Origin: Luteirhabdus salina
GTDB taxonomy: Bacteria > Bacteroidota > Bacteroidia > Flavobacteriales > Flavobacteriaceae
Assembly: GCA_025384855.1 (NCBI GenBank)
Contig: JALAHT010000003.1
Span: 124,001-188,000 of the forward strand
Length of the DNA stretch: 64,000 bases
Direction of reading: 5' to 3'
In this document: positions 54,383 through 63,002 of the stretch, one piece after another
How the letters are laid out: each line of letters starts with the position of its first letter
How positions within the stretch are numbered: the stretch's first letter is position 1
Translations under genes and position numbers: made by a program
The notes under the pieces: generated by a model
Database searches by the model: none
The model's input: only the letters and a program-made list of their open reading frames with translations
Told to the model about the DNA's origin: nothing

Positions 54383-54751
54383 ATGAAACGTATACTTACA
54401 TTATTTGCAATTTTATTGACGACCACATTATTTGCTCAGGATCCTTATTTACAAAAAGATTATGATACCGTAGAGGGTAGGGCAGATGCCATAACGGAAA
54501 CGTATAATAAAGAATTGGCCCTTAGCAGCAAGCAAGAACTATTGTTTAAACAAAAAGTAGAGGAGTTTTTACCACGCTATGATGCTATTCGCGAAAATTA
54601 TTCCGGTACCGATAAGTTAGATCGGCTATTGAGTTTAGGAGAAGAGGAATCAGGCGAAATGCGCGATATTTTAACGCAACCTCAATTTAGGATGTATGTT
54701 CAGATGAAAGAAAAAATTCAACCGCTTGGAAAGGTTGAAACCAAAAATTAG
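54383..54751 (+). CDS. Small secreted helical protein of unknown function
   Basis: The 122-residue product has a signal peptide (ends TTLFAQ). The mature region is charged and helical, with 'LALSSKQELLFKQKVEEFLPRYDAI', a pattern reminiscent of CpxP/Spy-type or LTxxQ chaperones but without the clear motif. I do not assign a function. It ends 23 bases before a strong bidirectional terminator. Confidence 0.75.
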   Translation: MKRILTLFAILLTTTLFAQDPYLQKDYDTVEGRADAITETYNKELALSSKQELLFKQKVEEFLPRYDAIRENYSGTDKLDRLLSLGEEESGEMRDILTQPQFRMYVQMKEKIQPLGKVETKN

Positions 54752-54773
54752 TAATATAGCAATTCTTATAACT

Positions 54774-54806
54774 AAAAAAGCGCGGAATTTCTCCGCGCTT
54801 TTTTTA
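54774..54806. terminator. Bidirectional intrinsic terminator
   Basis: GCGCGGA (54780-54786) pairs with TCCGCGC (54792-54798), flanked by six A on the left and a seven-base T-run on the right. It serves the small secreted gene on the plus strand and the ArsC-like gene on the minus strand. Confidence 0.9.
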
Positions 54807-54822
54807 TTTATTGAACCGATGG

Positions 54823-55278
54823 TTATTTGTAATCTTCGTCATCCGTAGTCGGTTTAATCGTTGGATCTTCGGTATGCATCGTTTTTTTCAATCCAGCGGA
54901 ATCAACATTAAAGAAATCCATAATATTCGGTGGATTCTCAATTTGCTTGATGCGCTCGCCTTGAATCGCGATGGGTTGGGTCAATACTTCATTATTGTTC
55001 TGAAGGACCTTTATCCAATCGTCGGTACTAAAGTTAGATCGATCGGTTTCTTCATCCAACACCCGCTTATCGATTAAATCTTCGACTTCCTTGCCTAGGT
55101 CATCGGCAATTTCAACCCATTGGGTACCTGTTACCTTAACTTTTGCAATATCGATTGTATTAATCTTATCGGTAGATCCTTGAATATACCCCAAGGTGTG
55201 TTTTCCGACACGAGTATTACTACTATAGATCAATATAAGTTCATTTTTATCTCGTGCTATCACAGCCATATCTTCCAT
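54823..55278 (-). CDS. ArsC/Spx-like thioredoxin-fold protein without catalytic cysteine
   Basis: The 151-residue protein follows the ArsC-family layout: 'ILIYSSNTRVGKHTLGYIQ' at the active-site position, 'VKVTGTQWVEIADDLG', and 'TDDWIKVLQNNNEVLTQPIAI' at the cis-Pro region. There is no cysteine in the active-site loop or elsewhere, so thiol chemistry is excluded. It may act as a binding or regulatory protein, as Spx-like proteins do. The C-terminus is acidic and disordered. It lies 34 bases after the raiA-type gene. Confidence 0.72.
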   Translation of the reverse strand: MEDMAVIARDKNELILIYSSNTRVGKHTLGYIQGSTDKINTIDIAKVKVTGTQWVEIADDLGKEVEDLIDKRVLDEETDRSNFSTDDWIKVLQNNNEVLTQPIAIQGERIKQIENPPNIMDFFNVDSAGLKKTMHTEDPTIKPTTDDEDYK

Positions 55279-55312
55279 AAATTGGTTTCTAATTTTAGCG
55301 TATTAAATTTTC

Positions 55313-55615
55313 TTAGTGTGTCTGCATTTTATCTTTGCGCTTCTTCAACTGACGGTCTAATTGGTTCACTACTTCTGCAACGGCCATTTTAAAGTTTTCC
55401 TTGCTTTCTTCAGCAAAAAGTCTTGGTCCGGGAGCGCTCAGACGAATGCCCACTTTTTTACCTGTATTATCGCTAGTGGTATTCTCTAATTTGAAGAACA
55501 CATCAGCCTTTACGATGAAGTCATATTTATTAACAAGCTTGTCTAGCTTGTCCTTTGTATACGTTTCTAAGGCTTCACTTGCCTTAACATTATCATATTC
55601 AAAATTCACATTCAT
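55313..55615 (-). CDS. raiA: Ribosome hibernation factor, HPF/RaiA family (short form)
   Basis: This 100-residue protein begins MNVNFEYDNVKASEALETYTKDKLDKL and contains 'KADVFFKLE' and 'FKMAVAEVVNQLDRQLKKRKDK', the basic C-terminal helix that binds the 30S decoding site. It silences ribosomes in stress or stationary phase. A promoter TTTG-N20-TATCTTTC (box 55640-55647, minus; TTTG at 55668-55671) fits closely. It is followed by the ArsC-like gene. Confidence 0.92.
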   Translation of the reverse strand: MNVNFEYDNVKASEALETYTKDKLDKLVNKYDFIVKADVFFKLENTTSDNTGKKVGIRLSAPGPRLFAEESKENFKMAVAEVVNQLDRQLKKRKDKMQTH

Positions 55616-55639
55616 AATCTCAAAATTTTAGTTGTTTAG

Positions 55640-55671
55640 GAAAGATACAATTCACTATTTCGCATCCCAAA
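55640..55671 (-). promoter_or_regulatory. Promoter of the raiA-type gene
   Basis: On the minus strand TTTG is followed after 20 bases by TATCTTTC, one base off TAnnTTTG. Transcription would start near 55633, 18 bases before the ATG at 55615. Confidence 0.5.
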
Positions 55672-55694
55672 TTTTTAATAATACTTTGTGAAAC

Positions 55695-56651
55695 TTACGA
55701 TGCCTCAGACGATTCTTCTTCCACAGGAATCATGATGGAAGCGATAATGCCTCCCGCTAATGCCAATACGATGATGCCCAATGAAAGCCATTCCGGAATC
55801 TCTACATGATGTACGAGAATCATTTTGATTCCAACAAAACCTAATATGACCACAAGGCTATAGTTGATAAAGCGAAACTTTTGAAGCATCCGTGAAATAA
55901 GAAAATACATGCTTCTAAGCCCAAGAATGGCCAAAATATTCGAACTGAACACAATAAATGGATCAGCGGTTATGGCCAAAATAGCGGGTATACTGTCTAA
56001 GGCAAATAATACATCGGTTAGCTCAATCACCATCAATGCCAGAAATAGGGGAGTGGCCGCTCGAATGCCCATTCTTCTAATAAAAAATTTATCACCGTCC
56101 ATGCGGTGGGTAACGGGAAATATCCTCCTTAGGAACCTATACATGGCCGACGATTTCGGATCGAAGTCGGAATCGTCACTTTTCAACATTTTATAGGCAG
56201 TGTATAATAGAAATGCACCGAACACATAAATGATCCAATCCACTTTATTAATTAACGTAACCCCAAATAGAATCATCAACGCACGGAAAACGATAGCGCC
56301 AAGAATTCCCCAAAACAACACACGGTGCTGGTATTTCTCTGGTATTTTAAAGGATGAAAAGATAACGGCAATCACAAAGACGTTATCGATACTTAGGGAA
56401 AGCTCAATAAGATAGCCTGTAATATATTTTAATAGTGCATTTTCGGGTGTCAGTCCCGTGGGATTTTCGACCATTCCATTTGAAAATAACCAATAGATAA
56501 CACCTGAAAATGCCAGCGCCACACTTACCCAAATGCTTGTCCAGATAGAAGCCTCCTTGGTTTTTATGATGTGAGCCTCTCGGTTAAAGACACCAAGGTC
56601 TAATGCTAAAAACACGATTATTACAGCGATAAAAATGATCCAAATGGTCAT
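55695..56651 (-). CDS. TerC/Alx-family integral membrane protein
   Basis: The 318-residue protein has about eight transmembrane helices. It starts MTIWIIFIAVIIVFLALDLG and carries the family signature 'LSLSIDNVFVIAVIFSSFKIP' and 'LTDVLFALDSIPAI', whose acidic residues are thought to bind metal. Alx/TerC proteins are linked to manganese efflux or metal insertion into exoproteins. A near-consensus box TACATTTT (56676-56683) with TTTG upstream precedes it. I saw no yybP-ykoY-type riboswitch. Confidence 0.92.
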   Translation of the reverse strand: MTIWIIFIAVIIVFLALDLGVFNREAHIIKTKEASIWTSIWVSVALAFSGVIYWLFSNGMVENPTGLTPENALLKYITGYLIELSLSIDNVFVIAVIFSSFKIPEKYQHRVLFWGILGAIVFRALMILFGVTLINKVDWIIYVFGAFLLYTAYKMLKSDDSDFDPKSSAMYRFLRRIFPVTHRMDGDKFFIRRMGIRAATPLFLALMVIELTDVLFALDSIPAILAITADPFIVFSSNILAILGLRSMYFLISRMLQKFRFINYSLVVILGFVGIKMILVHHVEIPEWLSLGIIVLALAGGIIASIMIPVEEESSEAS

Positions 56652-56797
56652 AGGTGAAGTCGAAAGATGGGTTTAAAATGTACAATTAATTTTCAAAGGA
56701 CAAAGAAACTCCAAATCAGTCTAGAAAACCATTAAACTATTGTTAAACCAATTCGACAAGCCCGCATTATTAAATATCTTTTTAGAAAACTTTGAAA

Positions 56798-58762
56798 ATG
56801 GGATTGAATGTTACGCAAAAGCTCATAAAAGAGCATCTCGTGGAGGGAGAAATGACTCCTGGAACAGAAATAGGACTAACGATAGATCAAGCGTTATTAC
56901 AAGACGCTACCGGTACTTTAGTACAATTGGAGCTCGAGGCTATGAACCTCGATCGAGCGAAAACCGAAGTGGCGGTTCAGTATGTCGACCACAATTTACT
57001 TCAAACAGATTTTAAGAATGCCGATGACCATGTGTTTCTGCATAGTGCAGCACAAAAATTTGGTTTGTGGTTTAGCCGCCCTGGAAACGGAGTAAGCCAT
57101 CCCGTTCATATGGAACGGTTCGGAATACCAGGCAAGACCTTGGTGGGTAGCGATAGTCATTCCTGTGCCGCAGGTTCTTTGGGAATGCTTGCAATCGGAA
57201 CGGGTGGATTGGATGTAGCTGCTGCCATTGCAGGTCAGCCATACTTCGTAAAAATGCCCAAAATAATGGGAGTGAAGCTTACTGGAAAACTACCCGATTG
57301 GGTCAGTGCCAAGGATGTTATTTTGGAGATGCTTCGCAGACATGATGTTGATGGCGGCGTTGGAAAGATTATCGAATATTATGGCGACGGGTTAAAGCAT
57401 CTAAGCGCGATGGACCGACATGTTATTGCAAATATGGGAGCTGAACTAGGTGCTACGACTACCGTTTTCCCAAGTGATGAAGAAACCAGACGATTTTTGA
57501 AAAGTCAGCGACGTGAAGATGATTGGGTGGAACTACTAGCTGATGATGACTGTGAATACGATGTACATGAAGAAATTATTTTGGATGATTTAGTACCGCT
57601 TATTGCCAAACCGACCAGTCCAGGCAATGTGGTGCCAGTAAGTGAAGTTGCAGGAAAAGAAATTAGTCAGGTGGTAATTGGGTCGTCGGCAAATCCAGGT
57701 TTGCGTGACTTTTGGATTGCTGGGGCTATAGTAAAGGATAAGACCGTGAGCCAAGATGTTTCCTTCGATATAAACCCAACGAGCCGACAGATTATTCAGA
57801 ACATGATCGATACCAAGGCTTTTGGAAATTTGATTACTTCTGGTGCGCGTTTTCACCAAAGTGGTTGTATGGGTTGTATAGGAATGGGGCAGGCGCCGGC
57901 TAGTAACACCATTAGTCTTAGGACCATGCCTCGTAATTTCCCCGATAGAAGCGGAACGAAGGACGATCAGGTATATTTATGCAGTCCCGAAACCGCTGCT
58001 GCTTCGGCATTGACGGGTAAAATTACCGATCCGCGTGATTTAGAGAAATTATTCGATATGTCCTATCCCAAATACGAAGCGCCAGAGCTTCAGATTATCC
58101 ATACCGATATGTTAGTAGCGCCACCAGAGGATACCAGTGGATTGGAATTGGAAAAAGGACCTAATATTGTCTCCATTCCTCATATTAACGAATTGCAAAA
58201 CCAATACGATGTTCCAGTGTTGTTGAAGATGGCCGATGATGTTTCTACCGATGAAATCCTTAAGGCAGGAGCCGAAGTACTCCCATTCCGAAGTAATCTT
58301 CCAGAGATTTCAAAGTATAGCTATACGGTCATCGATCCGACCTTTTACGATCGGGCCATGAAAAGTAAGGATCAACACGGCGGCCATATTGTGGTGGCTG
58401 GCGACAATTATGCTCAGGGAAGTAGTAGAGAGCACGCTGCCCTAGCTCCGAAGTACTTAGGTCAGGTTGCTGTAGTGGCGAAAGGGTATGCCCGAATCGC
58501 ATGGCAAAATTTGGTGAACTTCGGAATCCTACCCTTAGAGTTCACGAATAACGACGATTATGAAAAGTTTGAACAAGGCGATATGGTTCAATTTAGAAAT
58601 CTTAAGGAAGATGTTGTAAACCGAAATCCGATTACTATAGTGATAAAAAAGGAGGGAGGCTATGAAGTTGAAATCGAAACGAAGCACTCTATGAGCGATC
58701 GGCAGATCGGAATTCTTATTAAAGGAGGAATCATCAACGACTTCAAGGAGAAGTTGAACTAA
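56798..58762 (+). CDS. Aconitate hydratase (compact type)
   Basis: The ATG at 56798 gives 654 residues; a TTG two codons earlier is possible. The Fe-S cluster cysteines are in SDSHSCAAG and SGCMGCIGMGQ, and the catalytic serine region is YAQGSSREHAALAP. It isomerises citrate to isocitrate in the TCA cycle. The length and 'GLNVTQKLIKEHLVEG' start match the shorter aconitase group common in Bacteroidetes, not AcnA/AcnB. It is followed by a terminator. Confidence 0.93.
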   Translation: MGLNVTQKLIKEHLVEGEMTPGTEIGLTIDQALLQDATGTLVQLELEAMNLDRAKTEVAVQYVDHNLLQTDFKNADDHVFLHSAAQKFGLWFSRPGNGVSHPVHMERFGIPGKTLVGSDSHSCAAGSLGMLAIGTGGLDVAAAIAGQPYFVKMPKIMGVKLTGKLPDWVSAKDVILEMLRRHDVDGGVGKIIEYYGDGLKHLSAMDRHVIANMGAELGATTTVFPSDEETRRFLKSQRREDDWVELLADDDCEYDVHEEIILDDLVPLIAKPTSPGNVVPVSEVAGKEISQVVIGSSANPGLRDFWIAGAIVKDKTVSQDVSFDINPTSRQIIQNMIDTKAFGNLITSGARFHQSGCMGCIGMGQAPASNTISLRTMPRNFPDRSGTKDDQVYLCSPETAAASALTGKITDPRDLEKLFDMSYPKYEAPELQIIHTDMLVAPPEDTSGLELEKGPNIVSIPHINELQNQYDVPVLLKMADDVSTDEILKAGAEVLPFRSNLPEISKYSYTVIDPTFYDRAMKSKDQHGGHIVVAGDNYAQGSSREHAALAPKYLGQVAVVAKGYARIAWQNLVNFGILPLEFTNNDDYEKFEQGDMVQFRNLKEDVVNRNPITIVIKKEGGYEVEIETKHSMSDRQIGILIKGGIINDFKEKLN

Positions 58763-58818
58763 TGAAAGGGTTGAAAATACTATCTTAAAGTTACGATTCT
58801 GAGCGTTAAATCTTTTGT

Positions 58819-58849
58819 AAAGGGGCTGCCAATGTGGACAGTCCCTTTT
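58819..58849 (+). terminator. Intrinsic terminator after aconitase
   Basis: GGGCTGCCA and TGGACAGTCCC form a stem with a small loop (ATG) and one bulged A, then a T-run of four. It lies about 60 bases after the aconitase stop. Confidence 0.75.
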
Positions 58850-58868
58850 ATATTTAAAATAAAAACGC

Positions 58869-59480
58869 ATGCAAGAACAAGAAGTAGAAATTCAAAAAAA
58901 GACACCAACCGACCATCCAATCTTAAATGTCTTAAAGACACGATGGAGTCCAAGGGTGTTTTCACCACAGCCTATAACGGAACAACAGGTAAAGAAACTT
59001 TTAGAGGCGGGAAGATGGGCGCCCAGTAGTTATAACATGCAACCATGGCGTGTAATATGGGGAATCAAGGGAAGCGAAACTTACGACCGTATTTTTGATT
59101 GCCTAAACGAATTTAATAAAGGATGGGCACATTCTGCTCAAGTTCTTTGGTTGAACGCATATAAAACCGATACAAATGATGATAGTGGCGATGAAAATAA
59201 ACATGCCCTTCACGATTTAGGGTTGTTTATGGGAAATGTGTTGACGCAGGCTGAAGACATGGGCATTGCGGTACATCAAATGGCTGGAATAGGATCTACC
59301 AAGGCAAAAAAAGAATTTAACTTTCCAGAAAATTATGTGGTCGCTACCGGAGTTGCTTTTGGACATTATGGAGGCAATCCAGAGAAGTTGGATGAAGAGC
59401 TTCAGGAACAGGAATTGGAAACAGAACGGAAGCGATTAAAACAACAAGAATTTGCCTTTAATGGCAATTTTGAACAATAA
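58869..59480 (+). CDS. Nitroreductase-family FMN protein
   Basis: The 203-residue protein has 'TRWSPRVFSPQPITEQQ' and 'LLEAGRWAPSSYNMQPWRVI', the FMN phosphate-binding start of the family. It ends 'VVATGVAFGHYG'. It likely reduces nitro compounds, quinones or an unknown physiological substrate with NAD(P)H. A variant -7 box (TATATTTA, 58849-58856) follows the aconitase terminator. The DUF4251 lipoprotein starts 1 base after its stop. Confidence 0.9.
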   Translation: MQEQEVEIQKKTPTDHPILNVLKTRWSPRVFSPQPITEQQVKKLLEAGRWAPSSYNMQPWRVIWGIKGSETYDRIFDCLNEFNKGWAHSAQVLWLNAYKTDTNDDSGDENKHALHDLGLFMGNVLTQAEDMGIAVHQMAGIGSTKAKKEFNFPENYVVATGVAFGHYGGNPEKLDEELQEQELETERKRLKQQEFAFNGNFEQ

Positions 59481-59481
59481 T

Positions 59482-59991
59482 ATGAAGCGTTTAATTATCT
59501 TATTTATTATTATTGGACTTACCGCATGCTCAGGCGGAAAAGCTCCCGTTGGCGATAATGTGGTAAAACACCCGCCCTCCCAAATCGAGAAGTGGATTTC
59601 GAATCGAACAATTGATTTCCAAGCTAATTGGGCCATTCCACAGATTGGTACTCAAAGAAATTTAATCGATACCCCCAATTTTTTTAGGATTAAAAAGGAT
59701 AGTGTTTTGGCGGAACTTCCATTCTATGGCAGAAAATTTAGTGGCTATAATCCATCTGAAGGCGGAATATCAATTAAATCTATCATGAAGGACATTAATT
59801 GGAAGCGTAATGAAAATAATGGCACAATAGCTCTGGAGTTTGATGCCGACGGAATTGACATGGAAGGTTATCAGATTATCATGAAAATTTTTGAAAATAG
59901 AAACGCTACTATAATTGTGAACAGCAACCGTCGTGATCAAATGACATACCGGGGTAGAATTCAAGAACTAGAAGTAAATAAGAATGAATAA
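59482..59991 (+). CDS. DUF4251 lipoprotein
   Basis: The ATG at 59482 gives 169 residues with a lipobox (IIGLTAC). The body matches the DUF4251 pattern: 'IDFQANWAIP', then 'AELPFYGRKFSGYNPSEGGISI', and a C-terminal 'ATIIVNSNRRDQMTYRGRI'. The family is Bacteroidetes-specific and of unknown function; it is presumed to face the periplasm or surface. An upstream in-frame ATG at 59452 lies within the nitroreductase gene and would place the hydrophobic stretch too far in. Confidence 0.85.
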   Translation: MKRLIILFIIIGLTACSGGKAPVGDNVVKHPPSQIEKWISNRTIDFQANWAIPQIGTQRNLIDTPNFFRIKKDSVLAELPFYGRKFSGYNPSEGGISIKSIMKDINWKRNENNGTIALEFDADGIDMEGYQIIMKIFENRNATIIVNSNRRDQMTYRGRIQELEVNKNE

Positions 59992-59998
59992 TCAAGAT

Positions 59999-60178
59999 AT
60001 GAAAAAGGAAAAAGAGCACGCCGACTTTCAGGACAAGTACCGTCGTTCTTCCAATTTTGGGAAGTCCGGTAACTTGCAACCGGAAGAAGACGGCAAACTA
60101 ACAACTGAAGCACAAGACGATAAATCGACTAAGGAAATCAGAATCTCAGTCGACAATTTATTAGATGAAGAAGAATAA
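59999..60178 (+). CDS. Small hydrophilic conserved-looking protein of unknown function
   Basis: This is a 59-residue highly charged protein (KKEKEHADFQDKYRRSSNFG, later EEDGKLTTEAQDDK, end LLDEEE) with no membrane segment or known motif. An ATG at 59984, overlapping the previous gene, is an alternative start. Position between DUF4251 and the next gene suggests cotranscription. Codon use resembles its neighbours, so I accept it as a gene. Confidence 0.55.
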   Translation: MKKEKEHADFQDKYRRSSNFGKSGNLQPEEDGKLTTEAQDDKSTKEIRISVDNLLDEEE

Positions 60179-60200
60179 ATAACACGAAAAAACAACTGAT

Positions 60201-60824
60201 ATGAAAATAGGAGTAATAGGAAGCGGAAACATAGGAGGAAACCTTGGGAAACATTGGGCCAAAGCAGGTCATGAGGTGATGTTTACCTCGCGTCATCCAA
60301 ACGAATTGAACCAACTCGTACAGGAAGCAGGCAACAATGCTAAAGCGGTTTCCCTCGATGAAGCTTGGGAAGCAAAGGCCGATGTATATCTATTGGCAAC
60401 ACCATTCGAGGCTATTGATAAATTAAGTGAATTGTATGCAGGTGAATATGGTGGTCGCGTCATTATAGATGCTACTAATCCATACCCCGAGCGCGATGGC
60501 GAAATGGCAAAAGAAGTGCGCGAAAGCAATCGAAATGCAAGTGAATATACGGCCATGAAGTTCAATACAGCAAAAACGGCCAAGGCCTTTAATACCATTT
60601 ATGCGGACCACTTGAAGGATCGTGCGTTTCGCGATACCGATAAGTTAGCGATTCCCTATGCAGCGCAAGATCAGCAAAGCAAAGAGGTAACGCAAAAGCT
60701 TATCGAGGATATTGGCTTTGATGCGGTATATGTCGGAGAGTTGAAAGACACCAAAGCGATGGATCCCGACCAAAAATTATATGGAAAATCGGTGAGCCGA
60801 AAAGAACTTGAAGCATTACTTTAA
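60201..60824 (+). CDS. NADPH-dependent F420 reductase-like / NAD(P)-binding oxidoreductase
   Basis: The 207-residue protein starts with the Rossmann dinucleotide motif 'MKIGVIGSGNIGGNLGKHWAKAGHEVMFTSRHP'. It continues with 'DVYLLATPFEAIDKL' and 'FNTAKTAKAFNTIY', typical of the F420-dependent NADP reductase-like family. In organisms without F420 such proteins act on unknown substrates. It is followed by a strong terminator. Confidence 0.85.
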   Translation: MKIGVIGSGNIGGNLGKHWAKAGHEVMFTSRHPNELNQLVQEAGNNAKAVSLDEAWEAKADVYLLATPFEAIDKLSELYAGEYGGRVIIDATNPYPERDGEMAKEVRESNRNASEYTAMKFNTAKTAKAFNTIYADHLKDRAFRDTDKLAIPYAAQDQQSKEVTQKLIEDIGFDAVYVGELKDTKAMDPDQKLYGKSVSRKELEALL

Positions 60825-60853
60825 GTAACTAGTTTAATATTAATAAATACAAG

Positions 60854-60878
60854 CCTTCGGAGTCATCCGAAGGTTTTT
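60854..60878 (+). terminator. Intrinsic terminator after the 60201 gene
   Basis: CCTTCGG (60854-60860) pairs with CCGAAGG (60867-60873), followed by five T. It lies 7 bases before the FNT gene start. Confidence 0.88.
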
Positions 60879-60884
60879 CTATAG

Positions 60885-61733
60885 ATGACAAAACAAGAAC
60901 AGGAACAGCGAAAAATCGACTCGGAACTGGATAAGACCAAGCCTTCCGAAATCACCAGCAAAAAGTCGCATGGTGAAATTTTAAAGGAACAAATCTGTGA
61001 AGCGCAGGAGGTCTATAAGAAAAGTCCGTTGAGCATACTCTCCAGTTCGGTGACCGCCGGTCTGGAAATAGGATTTACTTTTTTATTACTGTGTTGCCTG
61101 TTTTTCTTTTTAGAGGGAAAAGTAGCCGAGGACACCATCTTTAAAATGCTCTCGGTGGTATATCCCGTCGGATTTATCCTTGTTATTTTGGGACAATCTA
61201 TTCTATTCACCGAACAGACTTCTTTACTAACCTTACCAGTATTGAACCGAAAACAGGGGATAGGGCAGTTGTTACGGCTGTGGGGACTGGTTATTGCGGG
61301 AAACCTATTGGGCGGTTGGGCCATGGCGGGTATTTTGGTATGGATCGGTCCGAAACTAAATATTTTCACCCTCGATGTTGTGAGGAAGATTGCAGAACAC
61401 GTGACCGATTATAGTGGTGAGGTCATTTTTGTAAGTGCTATTCTTGCTGGATGGTTAATGGGCTTGTTGTCGTGGGTAGTGACCAGCAGTAAGGAAACCA
61501 TCAGTAGAATTTTTATTATTTATATGATTACGGCCATATTGGCCTTTGCAGGCTTGCATCACAGTATTGTAGGAAATGTTGAAGTGTTTGCGGGCTTGAT
61601 TTCTGGACCGGAGATTTCATGGATGGACTATCTGAAATTCCAGAGTATTGCCTTGGTTGGTAATGCCCTTGGTGGCGCCGTATTTGTCGCGCTGTTGAAG
61701 TATCGTGCGTTTGTGACGAATGTGACGTCGTAG
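60885..61733 (+). CDS. Formate/nitrite transporter (FNT) family channel
   Basis: The 282-residue protein has a charged cytoplasmic N-terminus (residues 1-45), then six transmembrane helices. 'ITSGPEISW'-like loops and 'LHHSIVGNVEVFAGL' carry the family's central His region; 'NALGGAVFVALLKY' closes it. It is closest in style to the YfdC-like subgroup. Substrate may be formate, nitrite or another monovalent anion. The ATG at 60885 immediately follows the terminator, so its promoter must overlap that hairpin. Confidence 0.9.
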   Translation: MTKQEQEQRKIDSELDKTKPSEITSKKSHGEILKEQICEAQEVYKKSPLSILSSSVTAGLEIGFTFLLLCCLFFFLEGKVAEDTIFKMLSVVYPVGFILVILGQSILFTEQTSLLTLPVLNRKQGIGQLLRLWGLVIAGNLLGGWAMAGILVWIGPKLNIFTLDVVRKIAEHVTDYSGEVIFVSAILAGWLMGLLSWVVTSSKETISRIFIIYMITAILAFAGLHHSIVGNVEVFAGLISGPEISWMDYLKFQSIALVGNALGGAVFVALLKYRAFVTNVTS

Positions 61734-61737
61734 TTGT

Positions 61738-61836
61738 AAGTCATTAGTCTTTAGTCATTAGTCTTTAGTTGCTAGTCATTAGAAAGTATAGTGGGAACTA
61801 AAAACTATAGACTATCGACCATTGACTAAAAACCTA
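61738..61836. repeat. Intergenic repeat of TTAGTCATTAGTC-type units with inverted partner
   Basis: Units such as AGTCATTAGTCTTTAG are repeated in tandem up to about 61785. Their imperfect complement (CTAAAAACTATAGACTA, then GACCATTGACTAAAAAC) follows, each pair matching at 14 of 17 positions. The whole could fold into one long imperfect hairpin. It lies between FNT and DUF6090 genes and resembles dispersed intergenic repeats common in flavobacteria. Confidence 0.65.
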
Positions 61837-61847
61837 CCAAAAAACAC

Positions 61848-61855
61848 TATATTCG
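61848..61855 (+). promoter_or_regulatory. Variant -7 box (TATATTCG) before the DUF6090 gene
   Basis: TATATTCG with a TTG 23 bases upstream (61822-61824) precedes the GTG at 61860 by 4 bases; the mRNA may be leaderless. Confidence 0.4.
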
Positions 61856-61859
61856 AAAT

Positions 61860-62651
61860 GTGAAACTATTCTCCAAAAAACGAATCGGGGCAGTGAACAA
61901 AAAGCGTTTAGCGAATTATGTGCTGTATGCCATAGGGGAGATTATCCTTGTGGTAATCGGGATTTTGATTGCAGTGGCGATCAATAATTGGAATGAAGGC
62001 AGGAAAGAGGATAAGCGCTTGACGACTTATTTAAAAGACTATAGAAATGATCTATTATTTGATACATTAGTCGTTGGACGCAATATCAAACTACTGGACG
62101 AAAAGAAGAAGGCGTTCGACTTGGTATTGTCGGATAGCCTGAATAAGGAGGTTTTATTTGCAAATCCGTTAACTTTTTCACTAACGACTACTCATAGTCC
62201 GTTCAAACTTCAAAACAAAGGCTACAACGAGCTTAAAAATTTTGCCGATCGCGATAACAATTTGGTCGACAGTCTGGTAAACACCATAATCGCGAATCAC
62301 GCTGCGTATGATGACTTAATTGAACAAACGCAGTCGCGTATTAACAACGATATTGATGATAACCTGAGCTATTTAAAGAATAATAAAAAATGGGTTGCCG
62401 ATCTTCTTACGGGTAATCTGACGGATGAAGTAATCGACTATTTTTTGAGCAAGGAGTATCGTAACAGAGCTGCCTTACATTATGTGTTGGCGTATGGAAA
62501 CTTATATCAATTTTTAAAACGGTACCAAACGTATGCCGAGGATATGATTTTACAGATTGACAAAAGGCTAGCGGAAGACTCAGAACAGGAAGAAGTCATA
62601 ACGCCAAAAGAGGAGGATAATATAAAAGAAGGTAAGAAGAATACAATATAA
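61860..62651 (+). CDS. DUF6090-family membrane protein
   Basis: This 263-residue protein starts at a GTG. The family hallmark 'YAIGEIILVVIGILIAVAIN' with NWNE follows a basic N-terminus, giving one transmembrane helix (about residues 30-52). The remaining ~210 residues are soluble and helical, with a charged tail (EEDNIKEGKKNT). The family is abundant in marine Bacteroidetes, often in several copies per genome; function unknown. Confidence 0.85.
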   Translation: MKLFSKKRIGAVNKKRLANYVLYAIGEIILVVIGILIAVAINNWNEGRKEDKRLTTYLKDYRNDLLFDTLVVGRNIKLLDEKKKAFDLVLSDSLNKEVLFANPLTFSLTTTHSPFKLQNKGYNELKNFADRDNNLVDSLVNTIIANHAAYDDLIEQTQSRINNDIDDNLSYLKNNKKWVADLLTGNLTDEVIDYFLSKEYRNRAALHYVLAYGNLYQFLKRYQTYAEDMILQIDKRLAEDSEQEEVITPKEEDNIKEGKKNTI

Positions 62652-63002
62652 GTCCTTCTATATATTTAATATAATGCTATTTTACATAATACATATTATA
62701 GTGCAGGTATGTTTATTTGAATAATACGGCGAATAGCGCTTTTTCAGCGATATTATACATAAGTGCAGTATAGTAACGCGCCAGTGTTCCTTATCGTAAT
62801 CGTTGACAATTATATTAAAGCCGTTTCTACGAACAAGATTTTATTATTCCAGGCATAAAAAGAGAAAAATACAAAACCTATAAATGATTCTCTGAATGCT
62901 TCTGTTATGATATCAGAACACAAGATTTCACACTCTTTTGACATCCCTTTGACACTTTCCATCACGCTCTAATCTATCTTGCCAGTTCAAATCTAAATCG
63001 AG
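62652..63002. other. AT-rich intergenic region without gene
   Basis: The 351 bases carry no ORF of note on either strand. Near the downstream end, TTTGACA occurs twice, at 62937-62943 and 62948-62954, one helical turn (11 bases) apart. A partial -7-like TATCTTG lies close to the next start. I see nothing else. Confidence 0.5.

Noticed and set aside
55695-56790. Possible yybP-ykoY manganese riboswitch ahead of the TerC-like gene
   Set aside because: The 146 bases upstream show none of the conserved riboswitch loops and are simply AT-rich.
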